A stretch of 8,764 nt of DNA from an uncultured Clostridia bacterium (GCA_947176445.1 CAMWQK010000025.1:1-8764), one strand, 5' to 3'; positions 1-4,776 are shown, numbered from the stretch's first letter. The notes: a model not told the origin generated them from the sequence alone. Numbers and translations are program-made.

Positions 1-732
1 GACCTGCCCGATGGTATTCTTCCACATGTACCTGTTTTCGAGGTTGTTCCCCTCCACCACGCACCCGCCGGGAAAGCGCAAAAATGCGGGCTTTAAGTCC
101 TTCATGTGCGCGACGAGATCGCGGCGGAAGATGCCGAGAACGGCGTTTTCGGGCATGAGCGAGAAGCAATCGACGTGCACCGTCCCCGCCTTCAAGAGGC
201 GGAACGCAAAGTCCGCCTTCTCCGCGCTCTGCTTGGCTTTGAGCACGAAGGCGTACTTGTGCCACTTGCCGTCCGCTTTGAGTTTCAACGTCTTTTCAAT
301 GACGGGCGCATCACCCTGATATACGCCCACCGTCGCCTTGTCCTTATAGTCGTAAGAGCGCGCATAGAAGGAGACTTTATACTTCTCCTTCGCTTCGAGG
401 AACACGCCGTCGTAAGCCTTATTCTTAATGCCGTTTCCGCCCTCGGAGACGGTCACCCGCATATAGTGCGGATTTTCGGAGAAGAGCGCGCGGTCGGTCT
501 TCAACTTCATGCCGACGCTTGCACCCCGCGGATACGCTTCCCAGGCATAGCCGCCGTCGAAGTCGACGATATAATGATCGCGCTCGCCGTGGGCTTCCTT
601 CGCCTCGAAGTTGCGGTTTTCGAGCATTTCGGCGTACAGTCCGCCGTCCAATGCGTAGTTGATATCCTCTATAAACAGTCCGATGCCCTCGCCGACGGGC
701 GATTTACCTTCCTGTGAAATGCAAATTTTCAT
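1..732 (-). CDS. alpha-L-arabinofuranosidase, GH51 family (partial, C-terminus outside window)
   Basis: The reading frame is open from an ATG at 732 to the left edge, giving 244 codons. GH51 enzymes release terminal alpha-L-arabinofuranosyl residues from arabinan, arabinoxylan or their oligosaccharides. The N-terminus has the family signature GIGLFIEDINYALDGGLYAE (residues 17-36). Residues about 52-190 look like a jelly-roll carbohydrate-binding insertion rich in beta-strand-like stretches, as in GH51 proteins with an inserted CBM-like domain. The (beta/alpha)8 barrel begins near LKPAFLRFPGGCVVEGNN (213-230), a strongly conserved GH51 segment. The catalytic glutamates lie beyond the window. 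There is no signal peptide, so the enzyme is probably cytoplasmic and acts on imported oligosaccharides. A ribosome binding site AGGGAG (739-744) sits 6 nt before the ATG, and a good promoter lies just upstream. The family call is from motif recognition. Confidence 0.85.
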   Translation of the reverse strand, partial: MKICISQEGKSPVGEGIGLFIEDINYALDGGLYAEMLENRNFEAKEAHGERDHYIVDFDGGYAWEAYPRGASVGMKLKTDRALFSENPHYMRVTVSEGGNGIKNKAYDGVFLEAKEKYKVSFYARSYDYKDKATVGVYQGDAPVIEKTLKLKADGKWHKYAFVLKAKQSAEKADFAFRLLKAGTVHVDCFSLMPENAVLGIFRRDLVAHMKDLKPAFLRFPGGCVVEGNNLENRYMWKNTIGQV

Positions 733-763
733 GATATACTCCCTGCTGATCGTCTCGATTGAT

Positions 764-792
764 ATTATATCAAAAATTGCCCGTATTTACAA
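764..792 (-). promoter_or_regulatory. sigma-A-type promoter of the GH51 gene
   Basis: On the minus strand the -35 box TTGTAA (792-787) is separated by 17 nt from a perfect -10 box TATAAT (769-764). The expected transcription start is near 757, giving a leader of about 25 nt that carries the AGGGAG ribosome binding site. The -35 box falls in the loop and inner stem of the hairpin that ends the upstream phosphate transporter gene. Confidence 0.75.
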
Positions 793-804
793 GAAATGCG
801 GGCA
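771..804 (-). terminator. probable intrinsic terminator of the Na/Pi cotransporter gene
   Basis: On the minus strand TGCCCG (804-799) pairs with CGGGCA (783-778). Inside this, one mismatch is followed by four A-T pairs, closing a five-base loop. The 3' side runs into ATTTTTG (778-772), a short U-tract. It starts about 18 nt after the stop codon of the transporter at 822. The U-tract is modest and termination may be leaky, which would let phosphate-transporter transcripts run into the GH51 gene. Confidence 0.55.
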
Positions 805-821
805 TTAAAATCGTGATTTTA

Positions 822-2504
822 TTACTTATTCTCGATCGAATGGGCAATAAAGGTGATATGGTCGGCGGCACGCTCGAGATTTCCGACGAGGTTGATGTAC
901 ACGTTGGAATTCTGCGGCTGGCACTTTCCTTCGTTGAGCCGCTCGATGTGCGCCGCACCCAGCCGACGCCTGTCGCGGTCGATTTCGTCCTCGAGCTCGT
1001 CTACCTCTTTCAGCCCCGAATGATCCTTATTGAGGAAGGTCTCAAGCGAGAGCGCGTAGAGGCGTTTGATCTTCTCGTACATCTCCTTTGTCGAATCGAG
1101 GAACTCATCCGAGAAGACAAGATCGTCGTTGACGTAGTGGCTCGTATACTTCGTCACGTTGTCGGCAAGTGCGCCAAGGCGCATGATGTCGTTGAGAACG
1201 TAGTGAAGATTTGAGACCGTCTTCTCCTCTTCAATGACGAGGTCGGTCGCGGAGAGCTTGACGAGATACTCCACCATGCTGCGGTTCACCGAAGCAAGAT
1301 GGGTATTCTGCTCGAGCACCTTTTCCTTTGCCGAGACGTCCTTCTCCAAAAACGCCTCGAACGAGCCGGTCAGCGTATCCATTGCGTATGTGAGCAGTTT
1401 ACCGGTGCCCTGATACAGGTGCTCCAGAGCGACGGAGGGCGAGCGCAACAGACGTTCGTCCAGCTCGGCGATGATCGCCTTTTCCGCCTCGTCCGGCTTT
1501 TTCTTCTTCTCGCCGCGCACAACGAAGTTCGAGAGCTTGACGAATAAATTGATGAACGGCAGGAAGAGCGCAGTACATATCACGTTGAAGAGCGTGTGGA
1601 AGAGCGTGATCTGGAACTCGGTATTGCCGGGGAAGGCGGGCACGATGAGTGTCTCCGCAAACCCCTTCCAGCTCAGCATGATGATCATAAAGAGTACCGC
1701 GCCGAAGAAGTTGAACATGAAGTGAATGAGGGCGGCGCGCTTTGCGTTGGCGTTCGCACCCATCGAGGAGAGCAGCGCCGTAACGCACGTTCCGATGTTC
1801 GAACCGATGACGATAAAGAAGAGCGTATTGCCCCCCATTCCGCTGAACAGTCCCGCCGCCGCCATCGTGATGACGATGGTGTTGACCGCGGTAGACGACT
1901 GAATGAGCGCCGTTACCGCAATGCCGACAAGCAGGAAGATGATAGGCGCAAACGGCGTATTCAAGCCCTTGAAAAATTCAAAGATCGCATTGTATTCGCT
2001 CGATCCCGGCTCGAAGCTCAACGCTCCGGACATGACCGAAAGTCCCACAAACAATAAGCCAAACCCCGCAAGCGCGTTGCCGAGCGTCTTGATCTTATCG
2101 CTCTTCGCAAAGATCGTGACGAATGCGCCGATCGAGGCGAATGCCAGAAAGAAGATGGTAAAGCTGAGTCCCGCTCCCGCACTGCTGCCGAGCGCGATCA
2201 GCCACGCCGCAAGCGTCGTGCCGATATTCGCACCCATGATCATTGCCGTCGCCTGAAATAGCGACATAATGCCCGCATTTACGAGACCGACGACCATGAC
2301 GGTCGTAAATCCCGAATTTTGCGCAATTACCGTAACCGCCGCACCCATTCCGACGCAGGCAAAGCGGTTGCGCGCCGTCTTGCCGAGCAAGTTTTTGAGT
2401 TTTGCATGAGCGAGCTTCGTCAGATTATCGGAAAGCATTCTCATACCGATGAGTAGCGTACCCATACCGCCGAGAATCATCATGACGATTTTCACGTAAT
2501 ACAT
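822..2504 (-). CDS. Na+/phosphate cotransporter (NptA/PNaS family) with C-terminal PhoU-like domain
   Basis: A 560-aa integral membrane protein expected to import phosphate with sodium. The membrane part (about 1-340) has the two inverted Na/Pi-cotransporter repeats. Each has a glutamine-serine motif followed by a G(A/S)NIGT motif: QNSGFTT (62-68) with GANIGTT (91-97), and QSSTA (202-206) with GSNIGTC (234-240). The charged, helical tail (about 345-560, ending NLERAADHITFIAHSIENK) matches the PhoU-like four-helix domain fused to many bacterial NptA proteins. The first motif is normally QSSS-like, and here the second serine is Asn63. The ATG at 2504 is chosen because AAAGGAG (2524-2518) precedes it. 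An upstream in-frame ATG at 2543 lies at or before the expected transcription start and has no ribosome binding site. The gene is a single-gene unit with its own promoter and terminator. Confidence 0.88.
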   Translation of the reverse strand: MYYVKIVMMILGGMGTLLIGMRMLSDNLTKLAHAKLKNLLGKTARNRFACVGMGAAVTVIAQNSGFTTVMVVGLVNAGIMSLFQATAMIMGANIGTTLAAWLIALGSSAGAGLSFTIFFLAFASIGAFVTIFAKSDKIKTLGNALAGFGLLFVGLSVMSGALSFEPGSSEYNAIFEFFKGLNTPFAPIIFLLVGIAVTALIQSSTAVNTIVITMAAAGLFSGMGGNTLFFIVIGSNIGTCVTALLSSMGANANAKRAALIHFMFNFFGAVLFMIIMLSWKGFAETLIVPAFPGNTEFQITLFHTLFNVICTALFLPFINLFVKLSNFVVRGEKKKKPDEAEKAIIAELDERLLRSPSVALEHLYQGTGKLLTYAMDTLTGSFEAFLEKDVSAKEKVLEQNTHLASVNRSMVEYLVKLSATDLVIEEEKTVSNLHYVLNDIMRLGALADNVTKYTSHYVNDDLVFSDEFLDSTKEMYEKIKRLYALSLETFLNKDHSGLKEVDELEDEIDRDRRRLGAAHIERLNEGKCQPQNSNVYINLVGNLERAADHITFIAHSIENK

Positions 2505-2517
2505 TCGCTTCTTAACT

Positions 2518-2524
2518 CTCCTTT
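2518..2524 (-). promoter_or_regulatory. ribosome binding site that decides the nptA-type gene start
   Basis: AAAGGAG on the minus strand is the only good Shine-Dalgarno match near the 5' end. It is 13 nt from the ATG at 2504, longer than usual. It lies inside the longer reading frame that begins at 2543, so that longer start is unlikely. Confidence 0.55.
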
Positions 2525-2548
2525 GTAGCAGTGAAAACTGCATTTAAT

Positions 2549-2577
2549 ATTATATCAAGAATATACAGCCCTGTCTC
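2549..2577 (-). promoter_or_regulatory. sigma-A-type promoter of the Na/Pi cotransporter gene
   Basis: Minus strand: -35 GAGACA (2577-2572, 4 of 6 consensus bases), a 17-nt spacer, and a perfect -10 TATAAT (2554-2549). The predicted start near 2542 gives a leader of about 38 nt that contains AAAGGAG. I see no Pho-box-like direct repeats. Confidence 0.65.
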
Positions 2578-2706
2578 GCTATTACAATATATTGAAAATC
2601 AATCGGGGGAAATTTTTTGAAAGACAGTCCGATATGATATAGTATCGGTAAAAAGTGCACTTCGCAAACGAAAAAAATCATTTTGGAAAAGAGGGCAAAA
2701 AAACGC
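2578..2706 (+). other. AT-rich intergenic spacer between divergent units, with a weak possible plus-strand promoter
   Basis: This stretch lies between the minus-strand transporter promoter and the plus-strand tRNA-Pro promoter. I see no gene in it. A weak promoter-like pair, TTGAAA (2617-2622) followed after 15 nt by TATAGT (2638-2643) or after 17 nt by TAGTAT (2640-2645), could start a longer transcript into the tRNA region. A 6-bp inverted repeat, CCGATA/TATCGG (2629-2634 and 2643-2648), overlaps it. Confidence 0.3.
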
Positions 2707-2735
2707 TTGCAAATTAAAATGGCATTTGGTATAAT
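2707..2735 (+). promoter_or_regulatory. strong sigma-A-type promoter of the tRNA-Pro transcript
   Basis: Plus strand: -35 TTGCAA (2707-2712), a 17-nt spacer, and a perfect -10 TATAAT (2730-2735). The expected start near 2741-2742 is only about 5 nt before the first tRNA-like copy, the normal spacing for a tRNA gene. The intact tRNA at 3011 has no comparably good promoter directly before it, so this promoter probably drives the whole 2741-3121 region. Confidence 0.8.
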
Positions 2736-2744
2736 AGTTTCGCA

Positions 2745-2781
2745 ATCGAGGCGTAGCGCAGCACGGCAAAAGCGCTTGGTT
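2745..2781 (+). repeat. truncated tRNA-Pro-like copy A (5' half), direct repeat unit 1
   Basis: These 37 nt are identical to 2796-2832, with a period of 51 bp. From 2747 the copy starts with CGAGGCGTAGCGCAGC, the exact first 16 nt of the intact tRNA-Pro (3011-3026). It then differs in the D-loop (ACGGCAAAA in place of TTGGTAGCG) and matches again at CGCTTGGTT. It ends before the anticodon. It is a pseudo-tRNA fragment, with no matching 3' half directly after it. Confidence 0.85.
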
Positions 2782-2795
2782 GATTGCGTTTATAG

Positions 2796-2836
2796 ATCGA
2801 GGCGTAGCGCAGCACGGCAAAAGCGCTTGGTTCGGG
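2796..2836 (+). repeat. truncated tRNA-Pro-like copy B (5' half including anticodon), direct repeat unit 2
   Basis: Identical to copy A over 37 nt and extending further. TTCGGG (2831-2836) matches the intact tRNA through the CGG anticodon to tRNA position 37, after which identity stops. The upstream flank CGTTTAT...ATCGAGG also resembles the flank of the intact tRNA (from 2997). This supports duplication of a unit that included some upstream DNA. The 3' half is missing, so it cannot make a tRNA. Confidence 0.85.
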
Positions 2837-2934
2837 GTGAGACTTGCGTTCTGCCGAACAGCACGGTGTGCTGTCGGCGCAAGGCGAACTGAGATTTTTG
2901 ACATTGCCGTCAAAAATCGTGACCGAGCGACACG

Positions 2935-2976
2935 CGCTCCTTGGTGTCGCGAGAACAAGAGGTCGACCTCTTGGTC
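2935..2976 (+). repeat. degenerate tRNA-Pro middle fragment with an inverted copy of the anticodon 3' arm
   Basis: CGCGCT...CCTTGGT (2935-2945) followed by CAAGAGGTCG (2956-2965) resembles the anticodon arm and variable loop of the intact tRNA (CAAGAGGTCG at 3051-3060). It is immediately followed by CGACCTCTTGGTC (2964-2976), the exact reverse complement of tRNA bases 3048-3060. Together they make the perfect 18-bp palindrome CAAGAGGTCGACCTCTTG (2956-2973). Confidence 0.6.
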
Positions 2977-3010
2977 GCAGATCAACTTAATTACACGTTT
3001 ATTTATATAT

Positions 3011-3087
3011 CGAGGCGTAGCGCAGCTTGGTAGCGCGCTTGGTTCGGGACCAAGAGGTCGTGAGTTCAAATCTCGTCGCCTCGACCA
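3011..3087 (+). tRNA. tRNA-Pro (anticodon CGG), CCA encoded
   Basis: A complete cloverleaf can be drawn. The acceptor stem CGAGGCG/CGCCTCG pairs 3011-3017 with 3077-3083, followed by discriminator A3084 and CCA 3085-3087. The D-stem GCGC/GCGC has loop AGCTTGGTA. The anticodon stem CTTGG/CCAAG has loop TTCGGGA (3043-3049) and anticodon CGG at 3045-3047, reading CCG proline codons. The variable loop is AGGTC. The T-arm is GTGAG-TTCAAAT-CTCGT, whose outer two pairs are G-U wobbles. C1-G72, A73, G15-C48 and G35/G36 fit bacterial proline identity. The gene reads opposite to all protein genes in the window. A prolyl-tRNA synthetase gene lies about 3.8 kb away in a separate operon. Confidence 0.95.
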
Positions 3088-3121
3088 AAAAAACCGAAGG
3101 GAATTTCCCTTCGGTTTTTTT
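3088..3121 (+). terminator. strong bidirectional intrinsic terminator after tRNA-Pro
   Basis: ACCGAAGGGA (3093-3102) pairs perfectly with TCCCTTCGGT (3106-3115) around an ATT loop, directly followed by a run of T to 3121. On the opposite strand the A-run 3087-3093 becomes a T-run. The element can therefore also end the leftward nucleoside hydrolase-flavoprotein transcript, which has no nearer terminator. Confidence 0.9.
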
Positions 3122-3130
3122 GTTGCGGCG

Positions 3131-3150
3131 ACGAGCCGCTTGAAATCACG
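3131..3150 (+). repeat. short direct repeat (with 3264-3283), inverted T-arm-like
   Basis: ACGAGCCGCTTGAAATCACG here and the copy at 3264-3283 differ at one position, where A is C in the second copy. Read on the minus strand, the second copy starts CGTGAGTTCAA, identical to tRNA-Pro bases 3059-3069 (variable loop and T-arm). The pair is therefore probably inverted tRNA fragments. Confidence 0.7.
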
Positions 3151-3239
3151 CGTTCCCGTGAGTTCACGCGAGGAGCGTACACCGCTGTTTCGATTACTTC
3201 CTCACGGCTGTTAGCGACGACGCTTCGGATTTCAATCCG

Positions 3240-3257
3240 AAATCTCGTCGCCTCGAC
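3240..3257 (+). repeat. duplicate of the tRNA-Pro 3' end
   Basis: AAATCTCGTCGCCTCGAC is identical to 3068-3085, the T-loop end, T-stem, acceptor strand, discriminator and first C of the CCA. The distance is 172 bp. Such copies can mark an integration site of a tRNA-targeting element or the remnant of a duplicated tRNA gene. With no integrase and only 172 bp between copies, the duplicated-gene remnant is more likely. Confidence 0.8.
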
Positions 3258-3300
3258 TTCAACACGAGCCGCTTGAACTCACGTAACTTTCTTCGAACAC

Positions 3301-3924
3301 TTACCTGATAAAGTTCGTCCTTGTACCCTTTTCGACGTCGGGCGCGTTGATCCCCGCCTCTTTGCCCGCCTGAATGCACTTCAAGATCCAAGCCATGTTG
3401 CGCCCTAAATTGCGCATCGTCTGTAATCCCTCTAAGTCCTGTTTGACTTCCTCGGGCGAATTTCCGTGCACCATATTCCAATAGGTAGAAGAAATGACGG
3501 GCATCTGCGCGATCGTGAGATGCTTTGAGAGCGCATCGAGAGACGCCGTTGTACCCGCGCGGCGTGCCGAAGCGATCACCGCACCAGGCTTATGTGCAAA
3601 CGCCCCGCCGCCCGCGTAGAACAGACGGTCGAGCGCGGATAAAACCTTTCCGCTCGGGTGCGCATAGTAGACGGGCGTTCCGAACACGAACCCGTCCGCC
3701 TCCTTCGCCTTGTCAATCCACTCGTTGATAAAATCGTCGTTGAATACGCAGTGGTGTTTGCCCCTGCAACCGCCGCAGCCGATGCAGTCGCGCACGGGCT
3801 TGGAACCGATCTGCAAAATCTCCGTCTCGATCCACTCTCCGTGCAAAACCTCGGCAATCTCCGAAAGTGCGGTAAAGGTGCAGCCCTTCTCGCGGCTGCT
3901 GCCGTTGATCATTAATACCATCAT
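3301..3924 (-). CDS. iron-sulfur flavoprotein (Isf / NADPH-dependent FMN reductase fold)
   Basis: A 207-aa cytoplasmic flavodoxin-like protein. The N-terminus MMVLMINGSSREKGCTFTAL has the beta-strand plus GSSR-x2-G-x-T loop that binds the FMN phosphate. Four cysteines, C47, C50, C53 and C59 in DCIGCGGCRGKHHC, form the compact CX2CX2CX5C motif of Isf proteins that holds a [4Fe-4S] cluster. VFGTPVYYAHPSGKV (about 79-93) matches the second flavin-binding loop (GTPVY). Family members pass electrons from ferredoxin or NAD(P)H to acceptors such as O2, H2O2 or quinones; the acceptor here is unknown. The ATG at 3924 is chosen because AAGGAG (3936-3931) lies 6 nt before it. In-frame starts further upstream would overlap the previous gene and lack a ribosome binding site. 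It is the second gene of an operon with the nucleoside hydrolase-like gene. Confidence 0.85.
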   Translation of the reverse strand: MMVLMINGSSREKGCTFTALSEIAEVLHGEWIETEILQIGSKPVRDCIGCGGCRGKHHCVFNDDFINEWIDKAKEADGFVFGTPVYYAHPSGKVLSALDRLFYAGGGAFAHKPGAVIASARRAGTTASLDALSKHLTIAQMPVISSTYWNMVHGNSPEEVKQDLEGLQTMRNLGRNMAWILKCIQAGKEAGINAPDVEKGTRTNFIR

Positions 3925-3930
3925 AACTTT

Positions 3931-3936
3931 CTCCTT
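3931..3936 (-). promoter_or_regulatory. ribosome binding site overlapping the upstream stop codon
   Basis: AAGGAG on the minus strand starts within the TAA stop (3937-3935) of the nucleoside hydrolase-like gene and sits 6 nt before the flavoprotein ATG. This arrangement suggests translational coupling of the two genes. Confidence 0.8.
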
Positions 3937-4732
3937 ATTCATTGATAATATCCAAATATTCTTTGTCGTGCTCATACCGCGCAACGGTGAGCTTGTTGCC
4001 GTCCAAATCCGTTCCCTTCCACAGCGAGAACCAGTCGGGGTGGCGGAGATACTTGATCGCGATATCGTCCCAGATATAGCACCCCTTCTCGCCCGTACCG
4101 AAGGTCAGCTCGCGCGAACGCCCCACAATGCGGCGCATCACATCTTTCTCGCCGATCTCCTTTTGCTGAATGTTGAGCCTTGGATTGCGGCAGGTGTCCA
4201 TCGTGACGGCAATATGCGGAAATTTCACGCACTCCGCAAACACTGCGGGATTGACGCCGTGATTAAATTCATACTTTCCGTAGTTGGGCACTTCCGAAAC
4301 GTTCCCGCCCATGAAGATAAATTTTGCGGGCTGTTTCTTCTGCAACAGCGCGCCGACGAGCGTCATCGGTCCGAGACTGATCAGGATATACTCTCCCGAA
4401 AATTCGGCAAGCCACTCTTCGAACTTCTTTACCTCGCTCGGGCAAGCACGCTCTTCAAACAGATCGCCCATGCCGTCACCCCCGTGGATCGCCGCGAGAT
4501 ACTCCGCGGGCTGCGGGATATCCGTCGTATCCACGACCGTCACGGGCAGCGGGGCATATTGCAGATTTGCAACGAGCTTCTTTGCATTCCGAAGTGCGAT
4601 ATCCGCAGGCACGTTTCCGCCGATCGCAACGAGATCGACGCCGTCGTACCCGTCCTCTTTCGCATGTGCGAGCGCGTCGGCCGTCGCCGCCGCGTCGTCA
4701 AGCCCGTAATCGCAAAATAAAACAAGTTTCAT
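3935..4732 (-). CDS. nucleoside hydrolase family protein (inosine/uridine-preferring type)
   Basis: A 265-aa soluble protein of the IUNH fold, which hydrolyses N-ribosyl bonds of nucleosides using Ca2+. Visible family features are the metal loop CDYGLDDAAA (7-16, with D8, D12 and D13 matching the DPGIDD aspartates), VAIGGN (35-40), HGGDGMGD (83-90), SLGPMTLVGALL (119-130), FMGGN (140-144) and EFN (156-158). WDDIAI (221-226) stands where most members have an HD pair before the last Ca2+-binding aspartate, so the usual histidine is Trp221 here. Substrate range cannot be deduced; it may be a divergent or non-classical hydrolase. The ATG at 4732 has no ribosome binding site and lies at the predicted transcription start, suggesting a leaderless mRNA. 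A GTG at 4738 is in frame but would lie upstream of the predicted transcript start. It is the first gene of a two-gene operon. Confidence 0.8.
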   Translation of the reverse strand: MKLVLFCDYGLDDAAATADALAHAKEDGYDGVDLVAIGGNVPADIALRNAKKLVANLQYAPLPVTVVDTTDIPQPAEYLAAIHGGDGMGDLFEERACPSEVKKFEEWLAEFSGEYILISLGPMTLVGALLQKKQPAKFIFMGGNVSEVPNYGKYEFNHGVNPAVFAECVKFPHIAVTMDTCRNPRLNIQQKEIGEKDVMRRIVGRSRELTFGTGEKGCYIWDDIAIKYLRHPDWFSLWKGTDLDGNKLTVARYEHDKEYLDIINE

Positions 4733-4738
4733 ACGCAC

Positions 4739-4767
4739 ATTATATCATAAAACCGCCCCGTATGCAA
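4739..4767 (-). promoter_or_regulatory. promoter of the nucleoside hydrolase-flavoprotein operon, inside a hairpin
   Basis: Minus strand: -35 TTGCAT (4767-4762, a TTG-type match), a 17-nt spacer and a perfect -10 TATAAT (4744-4739). Six bases, GTGCGT, separate the -10 box from the ATG at 4732, so the start of transcription would fall at or within a base or two of the start codon. The -35 box is the loop of the inverted repeat at 4749-4776. Confidence 0.65.
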
Positions 4768-4776
4768 GGCGGTTTT
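4749..4776. terminator. inverted repeat, possible second or bidirectional terminator
   Basis: AAAACCGCC (4749-4757) and GGCGGTTTT (4768-4776) form a perfect 9-bp stem with a 10-nt loop and a U-tract on either strand. It follows the main asnS terminator by about 14 nt, so it may act as a back-up. Its spacing relative to the next promoter means it could also matter for that promoter. Confidence 0.5.

Larger units (their letters stand above)
2741..3010 (+). ncRNA. predicted structured leader RNA ahead of tRNA-Pro, built from tRNA-like pieces and hairpins
   Basis: If the promoter at 2707-2735 reads to the terminator at 3121, the tRNA has a leader of about 270 nt. The following perfect or near-perfect stems are visible. 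CGCAATC/GATTGCG (2741-2747 with 2782-2788) encloses tRNA-like copy A. A compound hairpin spans 2843-2883, with core ACAGCAC-GGT-GTGCTGT and outer GCCG/CGGC. A 10-bp stem GATTTTTGAC/GTCAAAAATC pairs 2893-2902 with 2909-2918. GCGACAC/GTGTCGC pairs 2927-2933 with 2944-2950. CAAGAGG/CCTCTTG spans 2956-2973. No protein-coding frame is convincing. The sequence could be a decayed tandem tRNA array that is simply co-transcribed, or a functional RNA. The sequence does not distinguish these, and I recognise no known RNA family. Confidence 0.45.
3122..3300. other. tRNA-derived debris between tRNA-Pro and the flavoprotein gene
   Basis: There is no gene in these 179 nt. They contain an exact 18-nt copy of the tRNA 3' end (3240-3257) and a T-arm-like CGTGAGTTCA (3157-3166) facing its near-complement TGAAATCACG (3141-3150) as a hairpin. 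A hairpin TTCGGAT/ATCCGAA spans 3224-3241. A 20-nt near-repeat joins 3131-3150 and 3264-3283 (19 of 20 identical). On the minus strand this would be the 3' untranslated region of the flavoprotein mRNA before the bidirectional terminator. Confidence 0.6.

Noticed and set aside
2505..2543. Longer N-terminus of the phosphate transporter starting at 2543
   Set aside because: That ATG is at the predicted transcription start with no ribosome binding site, and the extension contains the AAAGGAG used by the start at 2504.
2745..2832. CRISPR array candidate (37-bp repeats with a 14-bp spacer)
   Set aside because: Only two units, the spacer is too short, the repeat is a tRNA 5' half, and there is no cas gene.
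2741..3010. T-box riboswitch
   Set aside because: No T-box consensus (AGGGTGG-like), no terminator/antiterminator pair before a coding gene, and the transcript leads to a tRNA rather than a synthetase.
2599..3069. Open frames across the tRNA-Pro region on both strands, with repeated peptide segments
   Set aside because: The repeated peptides come only from translating the tRNA-derived repeats. Starts lack ribosome binding sites and the region has RNA-like structure.
2798..3087. tRNA gene split by an intron between copy B and the intact tRNA
   Set aside because: The tRNA at 3011-3087 is complete with its own 5' half, so copy B is not an exon.
3925..3984. Longer N-terminus of the iron-sulfur flavoprotein starting at 3984
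   Set aside because: It would overlap the upstream gene, adds residues outside the flavodoxin fold, and the ribosome binding site points to 3924.
3710..4720. A 336-codon open frame on the plus strand opposite the flavoprotein and nucleoside hydrolase genes
   Set aside because: Antisense shadow; the minus-strand genes have clear motifs, starts and ribosome binding sites.
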